Assembly: GCF_037975245.1 (NCBI RefSeq)
Contig: NC_092577.1
Coordinates: 31,029,398-31,093,397, forward strand
Reading direction: 5' to 3'
Source of the DNA: Apostichopus japonicus
Taxonomy: Eukaryota > Echinodermata > Holothuroidea > Aspidochirotida > Stichopodidae
Length of the DNA: 64,000 bases
In this document: in pieces, positions 13,516-26,400 of the stretch
Layout: each line of letters starts with the position of its first letter
How positions within the stretch are numbered: the stretch's first letter is position 1
Translations under genes and position numbers: made by a program
Notes under the pieces: generated by a model
Seen by the model: only the letters and a program-made list of their open reading frames with translations
Told to the model about the DNA's origin: nothing
The model's database searches: none

Positions 13516-15144
13516 ACTAACCCAGTACGGCTTTAATATACGACAACAATTAAGCGATAGTGAGGGTAGGTAGCGTGGGTGAGGAGGGGATGCATAGCAA
13601 TTTGGTTATAGCTTAGACCAACTCAGTTCCTCTTGACAGTCCCTATCCCATCAATTAAAGTCGGATTATAGATTATAAAGGAAGTACCACAGAAAAAAAA
13701 ACACCACTGATCTGTAACGAATTTATTTTGCAGCTGTCTTCACGGTTCGTGATAATTTGACAAAAATTTTACAATTTATTCTGGATATTTGCTGCTGTTA
13801 AGCCATGAATCATGACTTTTCCAACATGTTTTAAATCATTCTTTAGTATGTTATCGTCATAATTTTGATGTATTATTATTCTACCAGAAATTGATATTGA
13901 CAACGGTTGAAAGGTCACCAGCCAATCTGCTGCAAGGAAATAGTGTTTTATGGTTTGTGCAAAGACCACCAATAGGCAATAATGGCTGAAATATGAAAGT
14001 TTACTGTGTATTAATTAATGTAAAGCTCCATGGGTTATGTAGTGAATTGTGGTACAAGGACAGTTTCATACCCAGGTCACACCCAAATGTCAAAAAGGTC
14101 ATAATATTAATAGAGTTCCTTCCTATGTGTGTTCGCAAACCACTTTCTATACAACTTTTAGTTTTTAAGAATGACCATTGAAACATCTCAGAATACTAAA
14201 TCAAAACGACTTGACTACCAAGCCTAGCACACAAACTATGACGTCTGACTCTCAGAAACAATGCAAAACTCGGCAGAAAAAAAGCAAAAGGGTTTTATAG
14301 ACCAAATAACATGCATGTTTAAAATAAACATTACCAGTGTGTTAAGTACAGATGATAGTACACGAGATCCATTGCATAGCAGCTGTGTAAATCCACTTTT
14401 GGTTGAGTTAATATTATTTATAAAATAATGAATGTAAAATTACCAATTAAATATGGACTAAGAAAAACTTACCTGTATACAATTAATTATTTGATGATAT
14501 ATAATCAACTAAAATTCTGCCTCATCCTTTAATGTAAAATTATGAAAAACATTCACAATTTTAAAGTCAGTACTTATACTATTCCCAAATCTCGGTTTAT
14601 AAACAAAAAGGATGAATTTACATCAGGCATATACGGCATTTTACTTATAACAAACAGGGCGGTCATATTTACTACCGTTGCGTTCTATATATCTGTGTAT
14701 AATAACCAACTGAAATGACGCCATCTTGGATCAGACGAAATACGTCATAGCGTTGATATGGAACAGTGCATGATCTACTTGAATGCTTATAGTGAATCAG
14801 TATAATAAGGTCATGTTATTTTAGCATACATAAAACATGCACATTCATCTGTTTCTTTTATCAGATTATCCCCCAGAGTTAACTTTTAAATGAGATATTC
14901 ATTCTTTAAAACAGTCATACAGTGTATATTCGTTTTCACGTCCAGAGTTTTATTGTGATTATAAACAACAGCATGAGTACGATTACAAGTAGAGTTCCTC
15001 TTGTTATGAGTACAAGGAACGTATCTATGTATTATTTGATCCATAATGTTCCGCTTACAAATATATTACAAATAATCGAAGGCAAGTAAGAGTATACAGT
15101 CAGTCAACTTTATGCTAAAAGGAATACAACATAGTAATAATAAT
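13516..15144. other. Intergenic; nothing recognised
   Basis: AT-rich with short open frames only. No supported gene or repeat. Confidence 0.5.
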
Positions 15145-15460
15145 AATCAGCAGTTATTGTTTACGACGCTTAAGCGACCACAAATGTGAGAGAAACCCCC
15201 AAGGGCGTATGGATTACAATTTACACGTCGGGTGGCTTCCAATTCAACATTTGTAACTCAAATTTGGAATCTTGTTAATTTAGAAAAGCCATGTCAGATG
15301 GGAAACCGTAGATTACTCTTGGATGAAAAACCGACCTTACTTTGACCCGGCCGGTTATCGAACCCGGAATCTCCTGGGTATTGAACCCGGAACCTCCCAA
15401 TCGCTAAGCCTCATTGCTTCAAATGCCACCATCTTTATCCACTCAGCCGAAGCACTGGGC
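15145..15460 (-). mobile_element. tRNA-derived SINE, family A, copy 1 (B-box segment duplicated)
   Basis: On the minus strand the head begins near 15458 with GGCTGAGTGGATAAAGATGG, a tRNA-Leu/Ser-like A box. It is followed by two successive B-box-like segments (GGGTTCAATACCC and GGGTTCGATAACC) where the sister copy at 28455-28752 has one. The body contains TCATCCAAGAG, ATCTACGG and AATTGGAAGCCACC. The tail ends in TGGTCGCTTAAGCGTCGTAAA next to a TTA-rich tract at about 15136-15150. The other copies are at 28455-28752 and 62291-62545. Confidence 0.8.
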
Positions 15461-18400
15461 ATGGATCACGAGTTTCCGGCAAATCAATGGAACCATTCAA
15501 CAAAAATTTCCTTCTAAATATTACAAGTGATCAAGCTATAGGATTCACTTCTGGATCTTTCACCAACAAAAATGAACAACATTACTTTGCGAGAAATTCA
15601 TCATTCAATCCATTCTTAAAACCCTGCGATCCATATCCCGTGAAGCACAAATTCTTTTTATAATAGTGTTGAAGTTTATAATATTTCATATAAGTATATT
15701 CATCCTATAGGCAAAAACGCAATTTGGGAAATTTACAAACTGTTATTCTGCCCAACTTAACTTTGCATTTTGCTCTCCAAACTATTCACGATATGCAAAA
15801 CATTAATGAGCAAGTCATTTAATGAGCAAATTAATTAATTTTTCCTTTTATTCTTAAGAAAAGTTTTCGCTCATGCGTCATTTTATATTTAGTATTTAAT
15901 CCTATGCTTGGTAAAATTAAAATTAAACTTGTTTTCAACATTTTCATCTTTTCATCTAAGTAACTTCATTTCTGGAATTGGAACAATTTAAATATGACAA
16001 TATGACATATGACACAATAAAACCAAGTTTGTACAATTATAAACGAAGCGTAAGCTGAAAGTCCTTACTTATACTTAATTAATTATTTAGAGATTTAACT
16101 TCAGTTTTGATCCACTTTCAGCAAATAATTTTTCAACGCTATTATTCATTTCATAGACATGTCGCATTTAACTATAAACATTAAAAAATGATGATATTAT
16201 CCACTCGTCATCTCGCATGTTTAACTCATTTCAATGAGGAACATTTTAAATATTTGTAACTTAATATTTTTGTTTCATTTGTGATTTTCCTGGAACCTTT
16301 CATATCATAAAACGACACAAGCAGATGCACTTTGCTTTCATTATATGCAAATTCCGTTTTGATTAATTTCTGCTATTTTATTTATTATAAATAAATGAAT
16401 TACCTTCTAAATTATTTCCATAAACCAACTCTATATGAGATCTCCTTTGATCTTTTCCAATTACTTTTTAGTCTCATGAAAATCGAATTCTCGGAGCGAT
16501 GGATACCTCATGAAGTTTTATATTATCATAAAATCATGAAATAAATTGGTCTGCCTTAAAGTACACGTGCCTTTAAATTTCATTTGAATCCTGAAATTAG
16601 CTCTGTTCTGTATATATTTCCAAAGGGCAAACCTTTGAAACTGATTTCTTGGCACGTATTTCAGTGAACCGAGACCAATGAGAAGAGCTTTAGAGGGATG
16701 GGGTGGTAGAATTAGGGGGGAGGGGATGAAGGATAAATGGAACCAGAGAAAGTACTGGATTGTTTGTGATAGTATATGTATTTGCAAAAAAACATGGCAG
16801 AGTGAGGCAAAAAGACCTTGGATGTTAACATTAGTAATGAAATAGAAGGAATTCGTGGAGTCATGTGGATTTGGATAGTTAGCATAATACGCACACAAAA
16901 CTTCGGCACTATGATCGAACAGTTTTTATGATAGTACTTAATGAAAGAATAAAGACAAGGCATTTCCACGCGGAAAAAGGATTGTATATGCGCTGGTATA
17001 AGATATTGTCCTTGTGACAAATATAAATTTGTATATATTTACACTAGAAATAAATCACTTGAAATGAAAAACAACACAAAACAACACAAAAAAAAAAAAT
17101 AGTCGTACGGTTATATGAGTACGTTAGTACTGAAGGACTTCCTCTTTAAATATTTCTCGTATGCGGTTGAGTTGTTATATAATCATCTGCAGATCATGAA
17201 CGGATTAACGCTAATCGTGATATTTGAAATGAAAAGCCTACCACAGTCACGCAAGCATATATCGTAAAGACGTGCGCAAATGGTGCGATTTAGTATATTT
17301 ATTGCCAAACGAAACATGAATTGAATAACATAGTTGTAGTGGAAGGCATCGTTTTGTTGATAAAGTATATACGCGTGTGCTTGGAGTTATCAAGCTTTTT
17401 GGTAAAAATTACCCAAAGCTCCTATTTTTCGTGACGTTTTTAAAAATTTTCAAAGATTGAAACGTTATATAGAGGAGATCGAAATTATGGGATATTTGCA
17501 GTGAGTCCATTCGTTTTCTGACATATGGTACAGAAGTTGTCTGTACGTACTCCCACTCGCCCTCATGAACTTGTGTAGGCTACTCAGGGAGATGATTGTA
17601 CTCAGGGAATTTTGGAAGCTATAGTATAGATAACACGATATTAGTTTAAGCTTAGGTATATACTCTCGCTTCAAATCTTGCACTCATTATGTTGCACTCA
17701 AATCTGCTTTATGACTCCCTTGGATCGAAGAGAGTTGACTAACCTTCGGCAATTCATGTTACAATTAAACCTGATGTACTCATGTATATTACACTGTTTT
17801 TACTACACGACTATAACAATGCGTCGTTAAGTATACTAAAGTACTAAACTACATCAATGCGTCTTTTATCTATAATAATTTATCACTAACAGTTTTTATC
17901 TTTACCAAGTATAATGATTGATTAATTGCATATTAGACTGTCAACTAATTAATCACTCATGGTAATGTGATCTTCTAGTTAATATTTCATAAAACATGTA
18001 TATTTTAGAATTCAGTCAAGCAAAGTTGAAAGCAAAGTTGGTAACTTTATTATAAATATGATAGTACTTTAAGCAAAATGTTATTTAATGTCATTTAGTA
18101 CTTACAATGTGCCACTCCGGCGTGTCACATAGCCTCAGTCATCTTATACATTTTCAGTTCTACTAAAAAAGGAAGGTTTTCTTGTATGGATAAATTTGAC
18201 TAATTACATCACTGACTTTCATCTTATTGGATGTCATGAACGTAAGGTAGACCATGTATTATATGTCTATAATTCCTCATCATCACCCCATATGAAACTT
18301 CTCATAATCAAGCAACTACAAAAAGGTAACACTTATACAATTCCTAAATAGTATGCTTCAAATTATAACTTGTCACTGATTGATGACATCAACCAGGAAA

Positions 18401-18518
18401 ATTGATCACTGTTATACTAATGCATATTCATAAGCCGGATCCTATTTCAGATGAATTTCTCTCGCAAGATATCCTGTTTCGTGCAAGTCATATGGCAAAC
18501 TGATAAGATGTAACTACA
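15461..18518. other. Intergenic; nothing recognised
   Basis: AT-rich sequence without supported features. The short open frames show no domain. Confidence 0.5.
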
Positions 18519-18661
<143 letters not shown>

Positions 18662-20150
18662 TGTCATCAGTTAATTTCTGCTTTATATCGATTCGTCCTC
18701 TCTCCTGGCAACCACAATAACCTCTTTGAAATGACTTGACACCAATTGTTTCTCAGATGAACTCTTTTCTCTAAAAATCGAATCTTCGAAATTGCAAAGA
18801 ATATATATTGGATTTATATCTTTGAGATATAAGTTTGACGTTGGGCTGACTGCAACTGCACATGCGCACGATGAAATCGTAGCTGGGACGAGTACTGAAC
18901 TTAAGACCTCTTCTATGCGGGGGGGGGGGGTTAGGGGGAGGGAGGAGGGCGGATTTTAATCAGTGACCTCACGAGGGCAATTCATCACGAGGGCAATTCA
19001 TACATGCTGTACTGAATGATTAATCCTGCTGTGGGTGCGATTGCTGTTTTCATAATCGGTTTTCTGTTGTTCATTTACTTTAAAAAAGTTCAATTTTAAG
19101 GTTGACTGATTCCTAACTTCATGGAAGTAGGCTACTGCAAGTGTTAATAATGTATAGTAATACATACTGTGCGATGTGAAGGCGTGTGTTTCAGATATAG
19201 CGACTGTCAGCACATTGTATGAATGCTAGAGTTTTAACGGTGAACGCAGAACTATGTTACGGTTTGTCTTTAAGCAGAAGCGTTCCATTGATATATACTC
19301 ATAATGGAGACTCAGCAGGAGAATATTTCTCAGGCTGATTTTGAGCCGAGGTGCAATATTTTATTGGTTTCGAGTGCTAAGGGGGTTAATTTCTGAGAGT
19401 TTGGACCGAAAAAAAAAATCAAAAAAGAGACATTACTCCCACCTTTGTTTTCCTTTAGCAGGGAGGGGGGTGGGTGGGTGGGGGTGAATAATTATAAATA
19501 CCACCCTTCCACCCACTATACATGGTTGTCTTCTTTCCCCTGTTGAAATTACAGGAAGTAAGAGTTCACGTGAAGTTACTTCCTGTACGATTTCAGTGTT
19601 ATGATTGAGAATTATGCAAGCATATGCGTGTGAAGGAATCATGTTCAGTTGATGATTCCAGTTTCGACAATCTTCTATGATATGTGAGAAGTAAACACGA
19701 AGGAGTGTGTGATATATAAATGCATTCATGAAATGGGCACTCGATCGGTTTATCATGGTGAGCGTGCGCAATGCGCCCTAACTAAATGAAAGTCAGTGCG
19801 TTTGGTAAACATTACTCCTGAATAATTGCCACTTGATCAGAGCCGATAACCTCCGGTATAAAGGTTTCTCTTTTTTATTGTTTTCTCCCTTTCATTTCGA
19901 ATTGCTGATTAAAAGTGTAGCTTTTTCGAGGTTCTTATATATATAGCACTTTCATAAACTATTAGCATTTTTTTTCGTAATGAAGAGTAACATTAAAGTA
20001 CCTTGTATTTCGCTAAGGAACGTAACACCCTTTAGTGAAGAATAAAAAAACCCTTAAAGGTGCCTTTTTGGTTAAATTTTCTCACCAATTGCTGGAGATT
20101 TCACGATTTGCTTCCTCAAATCAAAGTCACATCCCACTGGCACCTTGGAA
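18662..20150. other. Intergenic; nothing recognised
   Basis: Contains a G-run at about 18921-18930 and a short direct repeat of CACGAGGGCAATTCAT near 18971-19000. No exon was identified. Confidence 0.45.
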
Positions 20151-20154
20151 GGAT

Positions 20155-20235
20155 GTGCTCCCGTCCCCGCCCTTCCCCATCCCCACCCCTGTCCTCCAGA
20201 TTGGATCCGCTAAAGTCCGCCACCAATAGCAGTAG
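20155..20235 (+). promoter_or_regulatory. Candidate HMGCL proximal promoter (GC box, CCAAT)
   Basis: A GC-rich patch 190-270 nt upstream of the HMGCL ATG contains CCCCGCCC (an Sp1-type GC box) and the CCAAT-type strings GATTGG and ACCAAT. No TATA box is nearby, as expected for a housekeeping gene. Inference only. Confidence 0.35.
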
Positions 20236-20422
20236 TAATGACTACGTTATTTTATCGTTCTCTTTCAAGCTTGAATTTTGTCATCGGTGATTCTGCTTTT
20301 GATTTTGTTGTTGTTGTTTTTCTCTGAAGAACTTTTGGCTGAATTTTCATTAGCAATTTAGCGTCTAAATTTTGGTCACGGTTATCTTCTCCAGGAGGCA
20401 CCCGTCATTCTGAACCTACAGA

Positions 20423-23400
20423 ATGTCCGCCGTCGGGCGAAGAATGGTGGCAACTAGCTGGAATATTTGCTCGTCTTTGAGATGTTTCTCATCGCAGGTA
20501 TTCCAATCATTCTTTGAGTGACAAATTTACGGTTCATGTTCAATCCTTAGACATAAATTTTGGCAAATGTCATCATGTCTCACTTGCATTGCGTATCACC
20601 CAGTGTTAGTATCAATTCCACGAGAAATGGCTACATGCAAATACAATTGAGCTGATCACACACACAATAATTGTTTCTCCCTCACGTATACATTTATCTT
20701 TGCTATTAAAATGATTGGAATTATTTGAACCTGATAGAAGGCTTCGTCCTTTTGTGACCTCACTCTGCACAGCACAGCCTGTGACGAAGTTTAAATGTTA
20801 GTGATTGTAGCCATGTTATGGTGTTGTAACATACTGCACCATGTATTGTCCTTGGGTTTTGGCTTGGCCTTCTGTAGGCTATACAGGAAGCAGAACTCTT
20901 CAATGATAACGTACAAACCCAGACCTGTCAACTCTCCCGGTTTTACCGGGAGACTCCCGGTTTTTACCCGAATCTCCCGGCCTCCCGGTTACATATTCTA
21001 TTCTCCCGGTTTTTTAATGTTTCATCACTTGCGACATTTCTGAAAATAGCCAACAATTAGTCCTATGATTAGTAATTCCCAACAGTAACGCTGAACAGGA
21101 AATGCACTTCAGTGTAGTTCGCAAGAACAAGACAGACAGTCGGTCAAGTCACAATATTGATGGGACTCTATCTAGCATACTAGCCATGAAGTCACAGTAC
21201 CCAGAGTCCACTGTTCCCTATTTCAAATGGAAGCCTACTCAAGAAACCCTGTAGAAAGCAAAGCGAGCTGCTGTAAACTACAACAGGAAACACTGATTGG
21301 ATGATTCTCTCATTGTATTGCATAAGTAGACTATACATATTTAGGAGTATTTATATCATTTCAGTTGAAAATTACCAACCTCCCTATTTCCCCCTTGTTC
21401 TCCCTATTTTTTGGCCATGAAAAATGTTATTCTCCCTATTTTGGGGTCAAACAGGTTGACAGGTCTGCAAACCCTTTTACAGAAACTGGTGCAAAAATCC
21501 AGCCACCTCAAGGCTGTTGTAAACATGGAAAACCCAAGTTTGTCTGGAAATAGCATTTTAATTTAGATCTATGTGGAATGTGAATGAAATGGAGGTGGAC
21601 TATACAATGAAATATGCATTGAATTTCTCATCTTGCTGTGTAAATTAAATATTAAATTGGATGTGTTTCCAAGTCCAATTTTAAGAAAGTAGCATATTTG
21701 TAAGTAAAAGCAATGTTCAGCAGCATTTCAGTTACAAGTCAAAACATTGTGTTATTTGTCATGTACGGTATGTTGCAAGAGCTATGTGTAACAACCATTG
21801 AATATATGCCTCTACATATTCTTTACTGTAGCAAGAATTTTGTTGACAATTTACGGCAGTATACCCTTTAATACTTGTAAGTATGACAGAGCTGTGAGTT
21901 GATGCAGCATGTTACATTCTGTGTGCTTTGGTATCATGTATGTACTAAGACTTTCCCCATACATTAAAAGGAATTATAAAATCAATGGGACCTATTAACC
22001 AGGTGTTATGTTTGGGATTACTCTAACTAAGTGTATATTGCGTACAGTAAACGATACACGATTTATGACCAAGAGGAAGCTAATTAGGAAATGATGATTG
22101 CCTAGTGTTAGCATAACCGTGACATTGCACTGAATGATTCCAGAAATATTAATTATGCAGGATACATTTCACTTTTATTATGATTATTAATCACCCTCTC
22201 AAAGTCAGGATGGTCTGTAGGAAGGGTTTTCATAAGCTCACTGTACACTTCATTTATCTTCTGACCTCTGAACTGATGCACTGACTAATATTTAAAAGCA
22301 TATGTTGTTGTGGTTCTTATTCAATCAGGAGAACAAAACTCTACCATCTCAAGTCAAGATTGTTGAGGTTGGACCCCGTGACGGATTGCAAAATGAAAAG
22401 GTACAGTATTTAAAAGCAAACTCTGGTATTGTGTGATAACCTTCTACAACCGTACCGTACACTATGTGTGTTCTGATGTGATACAGTCAAAAATGAAAAG
22501 ATCCACTTTTATCAGATATGAGAATAAACTGCAACACATATTTAATATTTCCCAACCTTTACTGTACCAATTTGCAATATTAATCTTTGTTTCCAGAGGA
22601 ATATTACGTCCTATAAATACATATATGTGTGACTTTAATCTGTATATTCAAACATATGATACGAAGCGGCTTCAGAGTACAAAGTTCTCTTTCATTAGTT
22701 TGTCTATCATTTTCAGATTTTCTACGATTTTCTGCTGTACATAAACTCTTAATGTGTGTAGCCAAAGTTTGAATTAGCATTTTACAGTGTAATATTTTCC
22801 CCTCCGGCTCTCTGTTGGTTTGACGACTGGAAACTGGATATATGTTTGTATATGTGAACTTTAATAGATGTTACATTTGTTTGATTGTTCCTATAATTCG
22901 TTTCTCTACTTTTCTTTATCTTTCTGGTCGGCCAATCTACTGCATGTTGTTCTAATAAGGTCTATATTTCCCTCCCTTTCAGGCAGTTGTTCCGACAGCA
23001 ATTAAAATAGATCTCATAAACAAATTATCTCAGACGGGCCTGCAGGTAGTTGAAGCGACAAGTTTTGTTTCACCAAAATGGGTTCCACAGGTGAGATGAC
23101 GGAAGAGTTATGCAAACTGTATAAAGGCATTGTTGTAGGACTAAAACTTGATTTTTTAAGGGTATCGGACTCAGACCAATGTGTGTGCTGGCCCAGGATT
23201 CACGCTCAGTTGTGAAGGAATCCAACTTGGTAGGACAGGACTCAAAAACTTGGACCGAGACCAACAAGTCCAGCGAAAACTCAGCCTGCTGTCTACTTTA
23301 CATCGCCTGAATCAAATGATTATTCCTGTTTACACCTGAGAGTCTGTGAAATAATTGGTCTTAAATCTAAATTACTCATATTTATATTAAAACATTTGTG

Positions 23401-26400
23401 TATATTTGACTGTACAAAGAAGACCTTCAATGTTTTCTGGTAACAGTTTCCATTAAGAGGACATGGACACAAACTTAGAGTGGACTGCCGAGGACTCAAA
23501 CTCGGACTTGGACGTGGACTGGGATATTGAGGACTCGGTGGTAGACTTAGGCTCGGATGTTGAGTTGACCTTTACAATGGCTCTGAAAGAAACAAAGTAA
23601 AGTGCTGGAAGGTTTCTCTAGGCCTCTGATTTTGTGTAGCTATAACACATGATCAACATTACATCAGAGGTTGCCTCACTTAATTGATCTTAACTGATAC
23701 ATACTAATAACAGTTTAATTAAGTACTTTAATGTAACAATCCAGAAGTTGCTGTTAATTGAGTCCATATGCTGTATTAAGAGAGATCCATGCAGATGTTA
23801 CTCTATAATGTGGCAAGCTAATAAAGAAATAGTATTATTTTGTAACTTTTAGAATAATTTTGTAAGCATTTTTATCATGTAAAAGGATTTTGAAAAGATG
23901 GGAGTTGGGTATCAGGGAAAAGGTTTTTTAATCTTTATTGCCTCAACATTCAAGTGGAGCTCCAATTCTCTTGAACACCCATCCGCAACAGGAATCCCAC
24001 ATACACGTCGCGAGTCACCTAACAGACTCATTTCATGCTTTCGGTTAAATCCTCTGTATTCAGTGGTTCTGCAATTTATCCCGACTACTTTCCTATCTGT
24101 TTCAAACTGACATGTTTGTTCGATTCTCAATTTTATTGCAGATGTCAGACCACACAGAGGTTCTCAAAGGGATTACCAGACACGATGGTGTCACCTACCC
24201 TGTACTTACACCAAACCTGAAAGGCTTCCTCGCTGCCGTGGCAGCAGGTGCCGCTGAGGTTGCCATCTTCGGTGCAGCATCCGAGACATTCAGCCAGTGA
24301 GTACATATTCTTTCATTGTGATTGAGCAGGTTGAAACTGGGGTATGCACACATGGGTTAAAGAGTGTGAAGACTCGCGCAAAAAGAAACGTCTAATGCCG
24401 GTAATCTGACCTAGTTTCGAATGAGGTGTAACAGAAGTATTAGACACCACCATCGATCCCAGAAAATACACACACAGCTTGCTACTGTCAGTAATTAGAC
24501 ACTAGTGTACAGTCAGTACATACGACTGCGGTCAATACCCACAGCACAGTGTAAAAACGATACAGCGATGGGCATCTCAGGTCCAGCTAAAGTAACAAGG
24601 TATCACGTTTCATAACTGTCTGCATTTTGTAGCGACAGGAGAAAAAATTCACTTGCAAGCAACGGAAAGTGAACTTTTTTAAGATGGCAGCACGCTGTTT
24701 GGGGCGAGTCTTCAATGCCTTTAATATATGTAAATAAAAAATTCAAATTGTGTTAATGGGGCTCTCTAGCTTTAATACAGAGGGCGCTGTCACATCTGTC
24801 CTAATGTATATAACCTGTACTGTCTACATTTGTCAGAATCAAAAGCATCCACAAAATCGCGTGAAAATTTAGACTCACAAGCATGCGGGCACGCTGGATG
24901 AACTTGCACCATATATACAGTATGTCATCTATGATCTGCCCGGATAACAATTTTGTATTTCTGAAAGGGTTATATTTAATAAGGCGATGTCTATGCCAGG
25001 CTCCATCTCATTGATGTTTTGTTTAATCATTTATAGTACAAATGAAATCTTTCACTTTGATTATAGAAAGAATATCAACTGTTCCATCGAGGAGAGCCTG
25101 GAAAGGTTCGAAGATGTGATGACGGCTGCTAGGGAGAAGAAGGTTCCGGTCAGAGGTTACGTCTCCTGTGTCCTTGGGTGTCCATATGAGGGAAAAATCA
25201 AACCGGATATTGTTGCAAATGTGAGTGAATTATACAGCCTTGTTCTGTCTGTTGCCTTGCCCATGAATTCTATCTCTTCATTCACAAAGTGAACAATAAA
25301 GCAGACATGTCAACCCACCCCCCCACACCATGTGAGGATAAATAACATTTGTCAGCCTCTGGTAAAGACCAATGATGGTTGGACGGGAAGTTGAAGACCA
25401 ACCTTTAGCCATTAGGATGTTAATTGGTTTGATATCCCACTTCCTACTGATTGAGAGCAGTTAATTTCACAACTCATTGTTGGGTGATTGGCAAGCAGAG
25501 GAGATGTTGGGGGTGGGTGTGGGTGAGGGGGGTGGCATAGGGGTGAGCATGGTAACCCAATTCTCCCACTCCTCTAAGTCAACTACAGATGGGAGCCACA
25601 TCTAGAAGGAGGAGAAAGTCTCTGTGCTTTCATAGAAATTATTGTTTCCAGACTGACTAATTTAATTTTCAATTTCATTCAAGATATATGATATAATGTA
25701 TGATTATAATTAATAGTATATAATTAATATATAATTATTGTTTCCAGATGGACTAATTTAATTTTCAATTTCATTCAAGATATGTGATATAATATATGAT
25801 TATAATTAATATATAATTATTGTTTCCAGACGGACTAATTTAATTTTCAATTTCATTCAAGATATGTGATGTAATATATGATTACAATTAATAGTATATA
25901 ATTAATATATAATTATTGTTTCCAGATGGACTAATTTAATTTTCAATTTCATTCAAGTTATGTGATATAATATATGATTATAATTAATAGTATATAATTA
26001 ATATATAATTATTGTTTCCAGACTGACTGATTTAAAAATTTTCAATTTCATTCAAGATATGTGATATAATATATGGAGTCTGTAGAATGGATTTATGCAA
26101 GCAGAGATCTTTAATACCAATCATTAGATAAATATTATATCTCGATTGATTATTTACACTCCATCTTCTTTCGTCATATGGTGGAGCTTTCCAAGCCATA
26201 AATATTGTGAGGGAAGGGATTTGTTTTATTGATGTAAAGTTTCACATTCAATATTCTTTGTTTTTTTTTAATGGTAAACATGCTAGTTTACAGTCACCCT
26301 CCCATCATGTCAACGAAATGAATGCATGGGGTAATTCTATCAATTATTATTATTTTTTCTTCTTTCAGGTAGCCAAGAAAATGTTGGATATGGGTTGCTA

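Noticed and set aside
13237-13520. Lys/Arg-rich and Phe/Leu-rich open frames
   Set aside because: They come from a polypyrimidine tract and TA microsatellite, without domain structure.
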